The notes under the pieces are model-generated. The model ran no database searches. It worked only from the letters and a program-made list of their open reading frames with translations, and was not told the DNA's origin. This document shows, one piece after another, positions 52,407-61,861 of a stretch of 64,000 nucleotides of DNA; position 1 is the first letter of the stretch, and the number at the start of each line of letters is the position of its first letter. The stretch spans positions 248,001 to 312,000 of the forward strand of contig NZ_JAAVUZ010000003.1 in NCBI RefSeq assembly GCF_018449675.1. Reading direction: 5' to 3'. This DNA is from Glaciihabitans sp. dw_435. Its GTDB lineage: Bacteria > Actinomycetota > Actinomycetes > Actinomycetales > Microbacteriaceae. The translations under genes were made by a program, and so were the position numbers.

Positions 52407-53984
52407 ATGACCTTCGACCAGGACCCCGTGGAGCCCACCGGTGACGCCGGCGAGTCCAGCGATCCCGCAGCTCGGGCACGGATGGCCCAGGTCGAAGAGA
52501 TCGACATGCGCGTTGGTTCCCTTGTCGACGAAATCGTCGATGACGAGCGTCTCACCCGCTGGATCGCTGCCCGGCGCGCTGATCGAATCGACCAGCTGAG
52601 CCAGCTGGTCCTCCAGCGTTACCGGCTCCTGCGCCCGAAGGACGGCGACAGGTGGGACCAGGCGACTCGCGCAAAGCGCGACACCGCCATGGAAATCTCC
52701 TGCGCGCTGAAGATCAGCGAGAAGGCCGCCGGAATCATGATCGATCAGGCACTGACGCTGGTCCACGATCTCCCTGCCACCCACGCGGCTCTCGCCAACG
52801 GAGACATCAGCTATCAGAACGCCCAAACCATCACGCATGAGGTCTGGTTCCTGCCTGATTCGATTCGCCCCGAGTTCGAGGAGGCTGTGGTCCCCGAGGC
52901 GATGACCAAGACCCCGCCCCGGTTCCGCGAGCGGATCAAGAAGATTCGGGAAAGGCTCCACCCCGTCCCACTGGAAGAGCGCCACCAGCACGCCCTCAAA
53001 GAACGGAGCGTCATCCTCGATATTGCGCCCGACGGCATGGCCACTCTCACGTACACAGATGGTGCGGACAAGGTCGTACCCATCTACAACCGGATTGATA
53101 AGACGGCTCGCCTCCTACAAGGCCCCAAAGAGAACCGCACCCTTCCCCAGTTGAGGGCAGACGCACTCGCCGACCTCGGTTTGAACGGCAAGCCGAGCGA
53201 TGACTACGACAAGGGCGTGAAACCCACCGTGCTGATTGCGGTACCCGTGCTCACTGCCATGGGTACGGGAGCCGAACCCGGAATGATGCAGGGCTACGGC
53301 CCCATCGATCCCGAGACGGCGCGCAGGCTGGCCGCGACGGCACCCAGTTTTCAGCGCATCCTCACTGATCCCGACACCGGTGCGGTGCTCTCGCTCGGCC
53401 GAAAGACCTACCGGGTGCCCGCGGACTTGCGTCGGTGGCTCCAGCTGCGAGACGGAACCTGTCGTGGACCAGGTTGCGCCACAATCGCCGAGCGCTGCGA
53501 CGTCGACCACACTGTCGACTGGCAGTACGGTGGCGAAACCGACGCCGAGAATCTGGCTCACCTCTGCCAGAGCCACCACAATTTCAAGCAGTTCACGGAG
53601 TGGACGTATCGCCATCTCGCCGACGGCCGCCTCGAATGGACCTCGCCCAGCGGACGTTCCTACATCACCGAACCCAACAGCTTCATCGAGCCGACGCCCT
53701 TCACCTGGCCTGATGAGCCCAGCGGAGCGGAAGGACCCGAGCAGCAGGGCCCGACGCCCGAAGCACCGCGCGGGGGAGTTCGGCCAGATGGACCGAGCGC
53801 AGATGAACCAAGCGCAGATGGACCGAACGGAACAGCCGAGCCAACGACACCCCAACGGCCCACCGAGTTCGGTACCCCCGACGAATCCAACAGCTTCTGC
53901 GATCCTCCCAGCGACGCAACCATCGATCCTCCCACCGTCCCACCTGAGGCAGATCATCCGCCCTCCCCGCCGAACACGGGATGA
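52407..53984 (+). CDS. 13E12-type DUF222 / HNH endonuclease protein
   Basis: A 525-residue protein of the 13E12 repeat type. The N-terminal 330 residues are DUF222 (helical, RWIAARRADRIDQLSQLVLQ). The HNH motif is at about residues 360-390: GPGCATIAERCDVDHTVDW and LAHLCQSHHNFK. The C-terminal 130 residues are Pro/Glu/Ser/Thr-rich with short repeats (PSADEPSADGPNG). Such genes are abundant in actinobacteria, occur in multiple copies and are thought to be mobile or to derive from mobile elements. Function unproven. Start ATG 52407. Confidence 0.88.
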   Translation: MTFDQDPVEPTGDAGESSDPAARARMAQVEEIDMRVGSLVDEIVDDERLTRWIAARRADRIDQLSQLVLQRYRLLRPKDGDRWDQATRAKRDTAMEISCALKISEKAAGIMIDQALTLVHDLPATHAALANGDISYQNAQTITHEVWFLPDSIRPEFEEAVVPEAMTKTPPRFRERIKKIRERLHPVPLEERHQHALKERSVILDIAPDGMATLTYTDGADKVVPIYNRIDKTARLLQGPKENRTLPQLRADALADLGLNGKPSDDYDKGVKPTVLIAVPVLTAMGTGAEPGMMQGYGPIDPETARRLAATAPSFQRILTDPDTGAVLSLGRKTYRVPADLRRWLQLRDGTCRGPGCATIAERCDVDHTVDWQYGGETDAENLAHLCQSHHNFKQFTEWTYRHLADGRLEWTSPSGRSYITEPNSFIEPTPFTWPDEPSGAEGPEQQGPTPEAPRGGVRPDGPSADEPSADGPNGTAEPTTPQRPTEFGTPDESNSFCDPPSDATIDPPTVPPEADHPPSPPNTG

Positions 53985-54066
53985 AAATCGTCAGTCGTCA
54001 ACCCACGAGTGCAATGCCGTTCAGTAACTTGTGCCGCTGATACTCTCCGAAGGAGGAAGGTGCCCG

Positions 54067-54402
54067 ATGACCAGTCACGAAACTCCCGACGTCTACTACT
54101 CCTCCATCGAGGAGCGCTATCTCGCCCGAGAGGGCGTCGACCTTCGACGTTCATTGAAGAGTCCCGCTCTCGCGTTCCACGGCAGCATCTTCGCGCTTTT
54201 CTCGGACGACGGCCTCGTCGTGAAGCTCGGACGCGACGCGGTCGATGCGGCCATCATCGTGGGGGATGGGCTCCCGTATCACTCCAGCGGAGCTCACGTA
54301 TCGGCAGACTGGCTGCTCGTGCCATTCGACTCAAACGAAGCTCATCGCTGGGCCGAGTACGTCGAGCGTGCCTACGAGCACTCCCGGTCACTGGAACTGT
54401 AG
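54067..54402 (+). CDS. TfoX N-terminal-like small protein
   Basis: A 111-residue protein resembling the TfoX N-terminal/MmcQ-like fold: IFALFSDDGLVVKLGRDAVD, then a loop with YHSSGAHVSADWLLVPF. ATG 54067 has a strong GGAGGAAGG upstream. No helix-turn-helix is attached. In actinobacteria such small TfoX-like proteins have unknown roles. It converges with the SseB gene (30 bases between stops). Confidence 0.7.
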   Translation: MTSHETPDVYYSSIEERYLAREGVDLRRSLKSPALAFHGSIFALFSDDGLVVKLGRDAVDAAIIVGDGLPYHSSGAHVSADWLLVPFDSNEAHRWAEYVERAYEHSRSLEL

Positions 54403-54432
54403 ACGCGGCATCCGCGTCCGCAGCCGCGCAAC

Positions 54433-55458
54433 TCAGGCAGTTGTATCCGTAGCACCCGGAGCGCCCGGAGCAATAACCGCAAGCAGCTCCCGCGGGATGA
54501 TCAGTGACGGCCCCATCGGGTTGATGATGATTCCCGCCTGATCAGGATTATCGAGCGTCACCGAGATCACGTTCGACGCACCCGTGGGATACGCCTCACT
54601 GCCCTCCGACCACGCCCAGGCTTCCGCCGGCGACGTGAACGCCACCGCGAAGGCACGCCCGTCGGGCCCCCGCGCACCGGGCACGGAAACGCCCGCATCC
54701 TCGCCGGTGTCCGTCGTGTGGTGATCCATCGGGATGTACACGACCGGCGCATTGACGAAGGCCGCCAGCGCAGCATTCGACCACTCTTCGTCCCTGGGAG
54801 CAGCGAGCAGAGTCTTGAAGCCTTCGTTCGAACCTGGAACCGCTGGGAGCCCGCGCCAGATCTCGGCAGCCTCCACGATGCAGCTGGCCGGCCCAGCAGC
54901 CGCGTTGAAGATGACGCCGTCGTACGGCTTGTCGGCCCCCATCCGCAGCGAGTCGAGGGCGGGCTGCGCCAACGACGCGATCTCGGTTCCGGGCGGGTTC
55001 GCCTTTATGATTTCGGCGTTGGACGTAAACACCAGCAGGAACTCCCGGCCATCGTCGACCTGGTGGGTGCGCAGCGCCAAGGTCGAGCCCGCCTGAATGC
55101 TGCCGCCATCGAGGTTCAGCGTCGACGCGGTGATGTCGAACAGCAACTCGCCCGTCGCACACCGTCGCATGATGTCGTAGAACGAATGGGCACTCGGATC
55201 CTCAGCCATTCGCTGCAGAGCTTCGGCCACCTCCGTGTTGTCGACGAGTGGATGCCCCGGGGCGGCGGTCACATCAGCAGCCAGCGGTACCTCGGGTGCC
55301 TGTGGGCGCTGTGCGAGATAACTCTCCGGCGCCGGACGGCTCGGCGGTGCCGGCTCCGCAGCGGGCGCAGCCTCGGCAGCAACCGGCCCGGTCGCCTCGG
55401 CAGGCGAGGTGGAGTTGGCGTCTTTGTCTTTTCCGAGTCCGCGAGAGAACAGTCCCAT
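54433..55458 (-). CDS. SseB-family protein
   Basis: A 341-residue cytoplasmic protein. Residues 15-75 are an Ala/Pro/Glu-rich disordered segment. Two SseB-like alpha/beta modules follow, the first around residues 75-200 (FYDIMRRCATGELLFDITAS) and the second around 215-335 (ALAAFVNAPVVYIPMDHH … AFTSPAEAWAW). The SseB family has no firm function in actinobacteria. The start MGLFSRGLGKDKD is clear. Upstream, in the gap before the exonuclease-like gene, lies a 12-base tandem repeat. Confidence 0.75.
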   Translation of the reverse strand: MGLFSRGLGKDKDANSTSPAEATGPVAAEAAPAAEPAPPSRPAPESYLAQRPQAPEVPLAADVTAAPGHPLVDNTEVAEALQRMAEDPSAHSFYDIMRRCATGELLFDITASTLNLDGGSIQAGSTLALRTHQVDDGREFLLVFTSNAEIIKANPPGTEIASLAQPALDSLRMGADKPYDGVIFNAAAGPASCIVEAAEIWRGLPAVPGSNEGFKTLLAAPRDEEWSNAALAAFVNAPVVYIPMDHHTTDTGEDAGVSVPGARGPDGRAFAVAFTSPAEAWAWSEGSEAYPTGASNVISVTLDNPDQAGIIINPMGPSLIIPRELLAVIAPGAPGATDTTA

Positions 55459-55506
55459 GCACCGAGCCTAGCGAGGGAATTTCACGAAGGCGCATCGCCG
55501 CCGAAC

Positions 55507-55626
55507 ACAGCGCCGGGTACCGCGCCGGGTACGACGACGGGCACAGCGACCGGCACGCCGCCGGGCACGACGACGGGCGCAGCGACCGGCACAGCGCCGG
55601 GCACAGCGACCGGCACACCCGACGGG
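55507..55626. repeat. Ten-copy 12-bp tandem repeat
   Basis: Ten consecutive units with consensus ACAGCGACGGGC (for example ACAGCGACCGGC at 55543 and 55603, ACGACGACGGGC at 55531 and 55567). The unit length is a multiple of three, but no ribosome site or clean start supports a protein here; one frame would give T-x-x-G and the other strand V-P-V-type repeats. It separates the divergent SseB and exonuclease-like genes. Confidence 0.85.
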
Positions 55627-55723
55627 CACTCCGCTTGGCACAGCCACGCGTACCTCCCGATCGGGGGTGTAGGCGCGCGGCCCAGAGTGTGATGAAATCT
55701 CATTCACGATCGACGGGGGAGCA

Positions 55724-56479
55724 GTGGCCAGAGGGTACGCCGTCGTTGACTTCGTCACGACGGGATTGTTCGCCGCTGGCGCCGACAGAATCGTCGAACT
55801 CGCCGTTGTGCACGTCGATCCCGCAGGCACGATCACGGGCAACTGGACCACGCTGGTCAACCCCGAACGCGATCTCGGCGCGCAACCAACACACGGCATC
55901 CGCCCCCAGGATGTGCGCCTCGCTCCCACCTTCGAACAGATCGCACCCGAGCTGTGCGGCCTCCTCGAGGGACGAGCCGTCGTCGCCCATAGCGCGACTT
56001 TCGACCGCGGATTCCTCGGCGCCGAGTTCGCCCGCATGACCGAACCCCAGCTCGGCATCCCGCACCACTGGCTGTCCACGATTGCCCTCACCGAGCGCTA
56101 CCTTCCGGGCACCGGACGCACCATTTCGCAGTCCGCAGCCACCTTCGGCATCGACCTCGGCTCGACGGACCGCGCTGCCGCCAACGCCTGGGTCGCGGCG
56201 CGGATCCTGACGACGTGCATCGCAGCGGACCCCGGCTGCGACGACTGGCGGGCTGCATTAGAGCGAGCGGATGACTCCCGCTGGCCCAACCTCCCGCCCA
56301 CGGGCATTTACTGGGTGCCGCGCCCGCAGCTGCACACCTCGGAACTTCCCCTCATCCTTCCCGACGGCACCGAGCTTCCGGTGGGAACCGAGGATCACCC
56401 CGTGGCCGAGCCAACGGGACGCACGCCCGAGCAGACGACCGAAGCCGCGGATCAGCTCTCGAGCAGGATCGCCCAGTAG
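55724..56479 (+). CDS. DnaQ-like exonuclease-fold protein with degenerate active site
   Basis: A 251-residue protein with the DEDD exonuclease fold (VVDFVTTG, VAHSATFDRGFL). The Exo I motif is DFV where DxE is required (Glu replaced by Val11), and the Exo III region around residues 149-160 (TDRAAANAWVAAR) lacks the usual His and metal-binding Asp. Exo II still has His89 and Asp94. Hence it is probably a binding protein or pseudoenzyme rather than a nuclease. GTG 55724 follows GGGGGA. The intact paralogue is at 5.1-5.8 kb. Confidence 0.7.
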   Translation: MARGYAVVDFVTTGLFAAGADRIVELAVVHVDPAGTITGNWTTLVNPERDLGAQPTHGIRPQDVRLAPTFEQIAPELCGLLEGRAVVAHSATFDRGFLGAEFARMTEPQLGIPHHWLSTIALTERYLPGTGRTISQSAATFGIDLGSTDRAAANAWVAARILTTCIAADPGCDDWRAALERADDSRWPNLPPTGIYWVPRPQLHTSELPLILPDGTELPVGTEDHPVAEPTGRTPEQTTEAADQLSSRIAQ

Positions 56480-56943
56480 ACGAGCTTCTCGTCCCGCGCG
56501 GTTTCACTGAAACCTGCGCGCTGCATCACGCGCTGCGAGGCACCGTTGTCCACCGCGGTGTCGGCCGTCACCGACGTTGCGCCCGCCATCCGGGCGAGTT
56601 CGACCGCGCCGCGCACGGCCTCGGTCGCGAAACCGTGACCCCGGGCGCCGGGTATCAGGCCATATCCGATCTCGACGGCGCCCGTGGCATCCGGTTCCCC
56701 AACGAACCCGAGACCGCCGATCGCGAGCCCGGATTCCCGCTCACGAATCATGTAGGTGGCGAACGGCCCGGCACCGGCGGTCGCGGGCGATGCCGCGAGC
56801 GGGCGGAGGACGTCGAGCTCGTCCTCGAAAGGGTAGCCGGGTGCCCACGCGTCGTCGGGCAGCGGTTCGCGCGCGATGATGCGGGCGGCCTCCGCGGGGC
56901 GGATCGGGTGGAGAACGATGCGCGGGGTGAGGATGTCTACCAT
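56452..56943 (-). CDS. GNAT-family N-acetyltransferase
   Basis: A 163-residue acetyltransferase with an acetyl-CoA loop in GYGLIPGARGHGFATEAV and the beta4/alpha-helix GAVEIGYG before it; C-terminal NGASQRVMQRAGF is as in RimJ/RimL-like GNATs. ATG 56943 (MVDILTPRIVLHPI) is the only start that gives a normal N-terminus; no good Shine-Dalgarno is present. Its 3' end overlaps that of the exonuclease-like gene by 28 bases. Substrate unknown. Confidence 0.82.
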   Translation of the reverse strand: MVDILTPRIVLHPIRPAEAARIIAREPLPDDAWAPGYPFEDELDVLRPLAASPATAGAGPFATYMIRERESGLAIGGLGFVGEPDATGAVEIGYGLIPGARGHGFATEAVRGAVELARMAGATSVTADTAVDNGASQRVMQRAGFSETARDEKLVYWAILLES

Positions 56944-56957
56944 CCGAGCACGATACC

Positions 56958-57010
56958 GCGGGGTGGGACAGGGCCAGCCCATGCGCGGGGTGGGACGGGC
57001 CCAGCCCATG
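56958..57010. repeat. Direct repeat, two 26-bp copies
   Basis: Two nearly identical copies (56958-56983 and 56985-57010) beginning GCGGGGTGGGAC and ending GCCCATG, followed by a degenerate third (GGTGGTGAGACAGGACCGCG). They lie in the 261-base divergent gap between the GNAT and Pr6Pr genes. Confidence 0.7.
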
Positions 57011-57204
57011 CGGTGGTGAGACAGGACCGCGGGACGGGGCCGGCGTCGTGCATGGCGGATGCGGTGTTGTGGGCCAGCGGTGACGGCGCCGCCATTCGCG
57101 CCGCGCGCACCCGGAGCGGACGGATCATAGGAACCGTTCGTAGACTTCCCTACAGCGCCGCGCATCCCACCCGTGTGCACGTCGCGTCGGAGGTGAAGCG
57201 CGCT

Positions 57205-57876
57205 GTGACGGTCCGCAGAGCCTTCGGCATCGCCCGAATCATCTTTGCGGCCGTGTGCGCCGTCTCCCTCGTCTTCCGGCTGCGCTGGGGCCTCGGGTCG
57301 GTGACGGCGACGCCCGAGAACTTCTTCTCGTACCTGACGATCCAGAGCAACATCGCGTATCTGATCGTCACGCTGATCGCCGCCGTCGTGGCGTTTCGGA
57401 CGGCGGATGACCCGCGGTGGCTGTCCATCTCGCGTGCAACGGTGCTCAGCATGACCCTGTCGGCCGGCGTCGTCTTCGGGTTCCTCATCCAGCAGGCGGG
57501 TGCGCGCGGCTTCCGCATCGACGTGCCGTGGTCCGACCAGATCCTGCATTTCTGGCTGACCGCGTTCTCGCTGCTCGAGTGGTACGCGGCACCGGGGCGC
57601 CACCGGGTTCCGTGGCGGATCATCCTCATCGTCATCGCCTACACGGTTCTGTGGGGAGTCTTCACGCTGATCCGCGGATCGATCGTCGGGTGGTACCCAT
57701 ACTTCTTCCTCGACCCGCAGCAGGTGGGCAGCTTCGCGCAGTTCGCCCTGTACTCGGGCATCGCCCTGACCACGTTCAGCGCCGTGTGTTCCGGCGTGGT
57801 CGGGGTCAGCCGCACCACACCGCTCGCGACCCGGATCCAGGCGCGGGTCGAAGCGTCAGCTAGACCACAGCGCTAG
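57205..57876 (+). CDS. Pr6Pr-family membrane protein
   Basis: A 223-residue protein with about six hydrophobic helices and the conserved polar motifs of the Pr6Pr family (FFSYLTIQSN, then DQILHFWLTAFSLLEWY and GWYPYFFLDP). Function unknown. GTG 57205 is placed eleven bases after a perfect GGAGGTGA; a GTG at 57193 overlapping that site is an alternative. Converges with the amine-oxidase gene across a four-base overlap (57873-57876). Confidence 0.82.
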   Translation: MTVRRAFGIARIIFAAVCAVSLVFRLRWGLGSVTATPENFFSYLTIQSNIAYLIVTLIAAVVAFRTADDPRWLSISRATVLSMTLSAGVVFGFLIQQAGARGFRIDVPWSDQILHFWLTAFSLLEWYAAPGRHRVPWRIILIVIAYTVLWGVFTLIRGSIVGWYPYFFLDPQQVGSFAQFALYSGIALTTFSAVCSGVVGVSRTTPLATRIQARVEASARPQR

Positions 57877-59309
57877 ACGGCACCACTGACGAACGGCGCG
57901 AGGCTCGCCATCGCGGACTGCACGAGCGCGTCGTCATCCAGCGCGGCGAACGCCGTGGCGTCATCTCCGCCGACGAGCCCGACCAACACGTTCTCTCCGG
58001 TGAGGGGGGAGAGGTTGATCCAGTTGGTGATGAGATCGTCGGTTCCGACCACCTGCCAGCGCGAGGCATCCGTTCCCCAAAAATGGGTGTCGAACTTGAG
58101 CCAGACCGTCTCGATGGCGCCGAAGCCGAGCTCGGCGATCGCGGTGCGGTGCTCGAACGGCAACAGGGGGGAGAACTCGATGCTGCCGTCCTGAAGCACG
58201 CCGAGCGGTACCGTCAGGATCACGCGATCGACGCTCAGCGATTCGCCGGTTCCGAGGCGCAGGCTCACGCCCGTGGAGGTGTACGTGATCCCGACGACGG
58301 TGGTCGACAGGAAGGTCTTCGTTCCCTTGAGGGTGCTCGTCACCAGCTCGCTGAAGCCGCCGGTCACGACACTGGTGGCGGCGGCCGGGTCCGGCACCCC
58401 GTACCAGCTCGAGATCGCCCCGGCATCGGCTCCGGCGATGGTCGCCACTGCGGCGAGCTCGGCGGCCAGGAGCTGGTCGCCGGCGATGCCGTCCTGGGTG
58501 GCGGATGCCGCGGACTTTGTCGCACCCGAACCCGAAAGTGAATCCTCCAGCGAGCTGTCGGTGAGTTGCTTCGCCGCCCACGACGTGGCCGACGCGAGGG
58601 CTTCTGCGCCCGTGCGATTTCTGCTCGCGGTCGCGCTTGTTGTGCCGGTGGACGCACGCAGCTCGGTCGTGGCGAGGGGCGAGGTCGTCACGTGCAGCTC
58701 CAGCAGCTCGTCGAGGATGACCTTGTCGGTCTTCGTGCCCTGGCGCCAGGCACCGAGCTCGACCCGTCCGTTGAAGTTGTCGGCCGAGATCGTGTGGATG
58801 CGTCCACCGACGCGGTCGCGTGCCTCGATCACCATGACCTCGGCGCCGAAGTCGCCCAGCAAGCGGGCGGCTTCCGCACCGGCGATGCCCGCACCGATGA
58901 CGGCGACACGCTCACCCGGGGAGGAGATCGCCGTGATCGCCGCGGCGGCCCTGGCACCCGACTGGCGGGCACCGAGAACGGTGCCGACGTTATCGACGGC
59001 GGTGGCTTCGCCGGCGAAGATCACGCGGTCGAGCACCGGTGTGCGCAGGGCTGCGCGATGATCGGGGGTCGAGCCATTCGCCATGAAGCTGTGGGATCCG
59101 CGGGCGAACGGATCCTTCGACCACTCGCTGCGCTGCATCGCGATCGGGGTGGGAACCCCGGTGGGCGTCGGCGTGCCGGTCGGCGTCACCGTGGGCGTGG
59201 CCGACGCGGACTTCGTCGGAGCGGGAGTGGGGCTCGTGCACGCGCTCAACACCAGCAGCGACAGGCCGGCGCCACCTCCGACGATCAGGTTGCGGCGAGT
59301 GAACGGCAT
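57873..59309 (-). CDS. Tat-exported FAD amine oxidase with permuted domain order
   Basis: A 478-residue flavin monoamine-oxidase-type protein. The N-terminus has a twin-arginine signal with a lipobox (TRRNLIVGGG … LSAC, Cys24) and a Thr/Pro-rich spacer. Residues 60-125 then read EWSKDPFARGSHSF, the FAGEATAVDN and GTVLGARQSGARAA motifs that in ordinary amine oxidases form the C-terminal end. Only after this, at residues 136-170, comes the Rossmann motif (VAVIGAGIAGAEAARLL, IEARDRVGGR) that normally opens the protein. The protein ends after SAMASLAPFVSG, the point where the canonical tail would start. This is the order expected of a circular permutation. Substrate unknown. Confidence 0.8.
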   Translation of the reverse strand: MPFTRRNLIVGGGAGLSLLVLSACTSPTPAPTKSASATPTVTPTGTPTPTGVPTPIAMQRSEWSKDPFARGSHSFMANGSTPDHRAALRTPVLDRVIFAGEATAVDNVGTVLGARQSGARAAAAITAISSPGERVAVIGAGIAGAEAARLLGDFGAEVMVIEARDRVGGRIHTISADNFNGRVELGAWRQGTKTDKVILDELLELHVTTSPLATTELRASTGTTSATASRNRTGAEALASATSWAAKQLTDSSLEDSLSGSGATKSAASATQDGIAGDQLLAAELAAVATIAGADAGAISSWYGVPDPAAATSVVTGGFSELVTSTLKGTKTFLSTTVVGITYTSTGVSLRLGTGESLSVDRVILTVPLGVLQDGSIEFSPLLPFEHRTAIAELGFGAIETVWLKFDTHFWGTDASRWQVVGTDDLITNWINLSPLTGENVLVGLVGGDDATAFAALDDDALVQSAMASLAPFVSGAV

Positions 59310-59380
59310 CTCAGAACTCAACCACACTCGGCTGGCGGGCAGCCATCAACGCGCTGCGCGGCACGTCAGCACGCGTCACG

Positions 59381-60781
<1,401 letters not shown>

Positions 60782-60957
60782 GGTGAGAAGTTCCCTCCGG
60801 TTGCGCCGCCTCGTGAGCGACTCCTTCCAGTATCGCGACTATCTACTGCAAAGTTGTGCAACAGCGATGTGGCTGGCCAAAACAACGTAACGTGGGCAGG
60901 TGGCATCCGAGCACTCGAGCTCATGGACTGCGATGCCGCGTAACGAAAGGTTCAGAC

Positions 60958-61842
60958 TTGGCCGTCGAATGCATCCACGGATTGGAACTATCGCGTTGCG
61001 ATTCCTGCAGCCCGAAGCCCGCTCCCGTGATCGCGCCCAAGGTGCCTGCCGCCCGCAAGGTCGCGGCGTCACGTCTGTCCACTAAGGTGGCACCGATGCG
61101 TGCTTCCTCCTCACGCGCGGCCGCGACTCGCGCCGCGTCAACCGGCTCTTTGCGCCGCCCCGTCGCCGATATCGGCGAACAGCGGATCTACCACCTCACC
61201 CACGTCGACAACCTCGCGGCGATCCTCGAGTCCGGCGCCCTCCTGGCCGACCTCAGCGAGAGCCGCACGGCGCCTCCCGCCGTCGACATCTCGTCGGCCG
61301 AGACCCGCGAAACCCGCCGAAGCCGCACCATCGAGGGCTCGGACACCGCTGACGGGGCCGTCGCCTCCTACGTGCCGTTCTTCCTGTCGCCGAACGCGAG
61401 CGTGTGGGACGGAATCCTGAGCGGAGCGGATGACCCGCGCCTCTCGGTCGCGGTCCGGGGAGCCATCCCCGCCGACTACGTCATGCTCGTCAGCACCATC
61501 AAGAAGGCCGTCGACGCCATCGCCGCCGCCGAGGAAGCCCACCCCGCGGCAATCGTCGCCACGAACGCGGACGCCGCCGCCACGACGACGTCGTTCGGCG
61601 CCACCCGCGAGGACTACGAGCGCATCGTGCGTCGGCTGCGGGCGGACTCCGAGTCGCCCGCCATCCTCGAGGCCGAGTTCCTCGTCAAGGACACCTTCCC
61701 GATCGAACTCGTGACCCTCATCGGCGTCGCCAACGACAAGGCGCGCGACGTCGTTCGTCCGCTGCTGCGCGACTACTGGCACACCCCGAAGGTGGCCGTG
61801 TACCCGCCATGGTTCCACCGCGTCGAGAACGACGACGAGTAG
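60958..61842 (+). CDS. DarT-like (DUF4433) ADP-ribosyltransferase with N-terminal Cys/His knuckle
   Basis: A 294-residue protein. From TTG 60958 (AAAGG seven bases upstream) it starts with Cys5-x-His7-x6-Cys14-x2-Cys17 (CIHGLELSRCDSC), a probable zinc knuckle, then an Ala/Arg-rich linker. Residues about 75-290 resemble the DarT/DUF4433 fold: IYHLTHVDNLAAILESGALL, VPFFLSPNASVWD and a Glu in ILEAEFLV (Glu240) at the place of the catalytic Glu. DarT enzymes ADP-ribosylate thymidine in single-stranded DNA and are usually paired with a DarG macrodomain antitoxin; none is next to this gene. Toxicity and activity are untested here. Confidence 0.75.
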   Translation: MAVECIHGLELSRCDSCSPKPAPVIAPKVPAARKVAASRLSTKVAPMRASSSRAAATRAASTGSLRRPVADIGEQRIYHLTHVDNLAAILESGALLADLSESRTAPPAVDISSAETRETRRSRTIEGSDTADGAVASYVPFFLSPNASVWDGILSGADDPRLSVAVRGAIPADYVMLVSTIKKAVDAIAAAEEAHPAAIVATNADAAATTTSFGATREDYERIVRRLRADSESPAILEAEFLVKDTFPIELVTLIGVANDKARDVVRPLLRDYWHTPKVAVYPPWFHRVENDDE

Positions 61843-61861
61843 ACACCTCGGGCGCGTGCGG

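Noticed and set aside
55482-55703. Minus-strand frame with VPVAVPGAVPV repeats across the 12-base array
   Set aside because: No ribosome site and no signal peptide. The repeat unit gives a periodic peptide in any frame because its length is a multiple of three.
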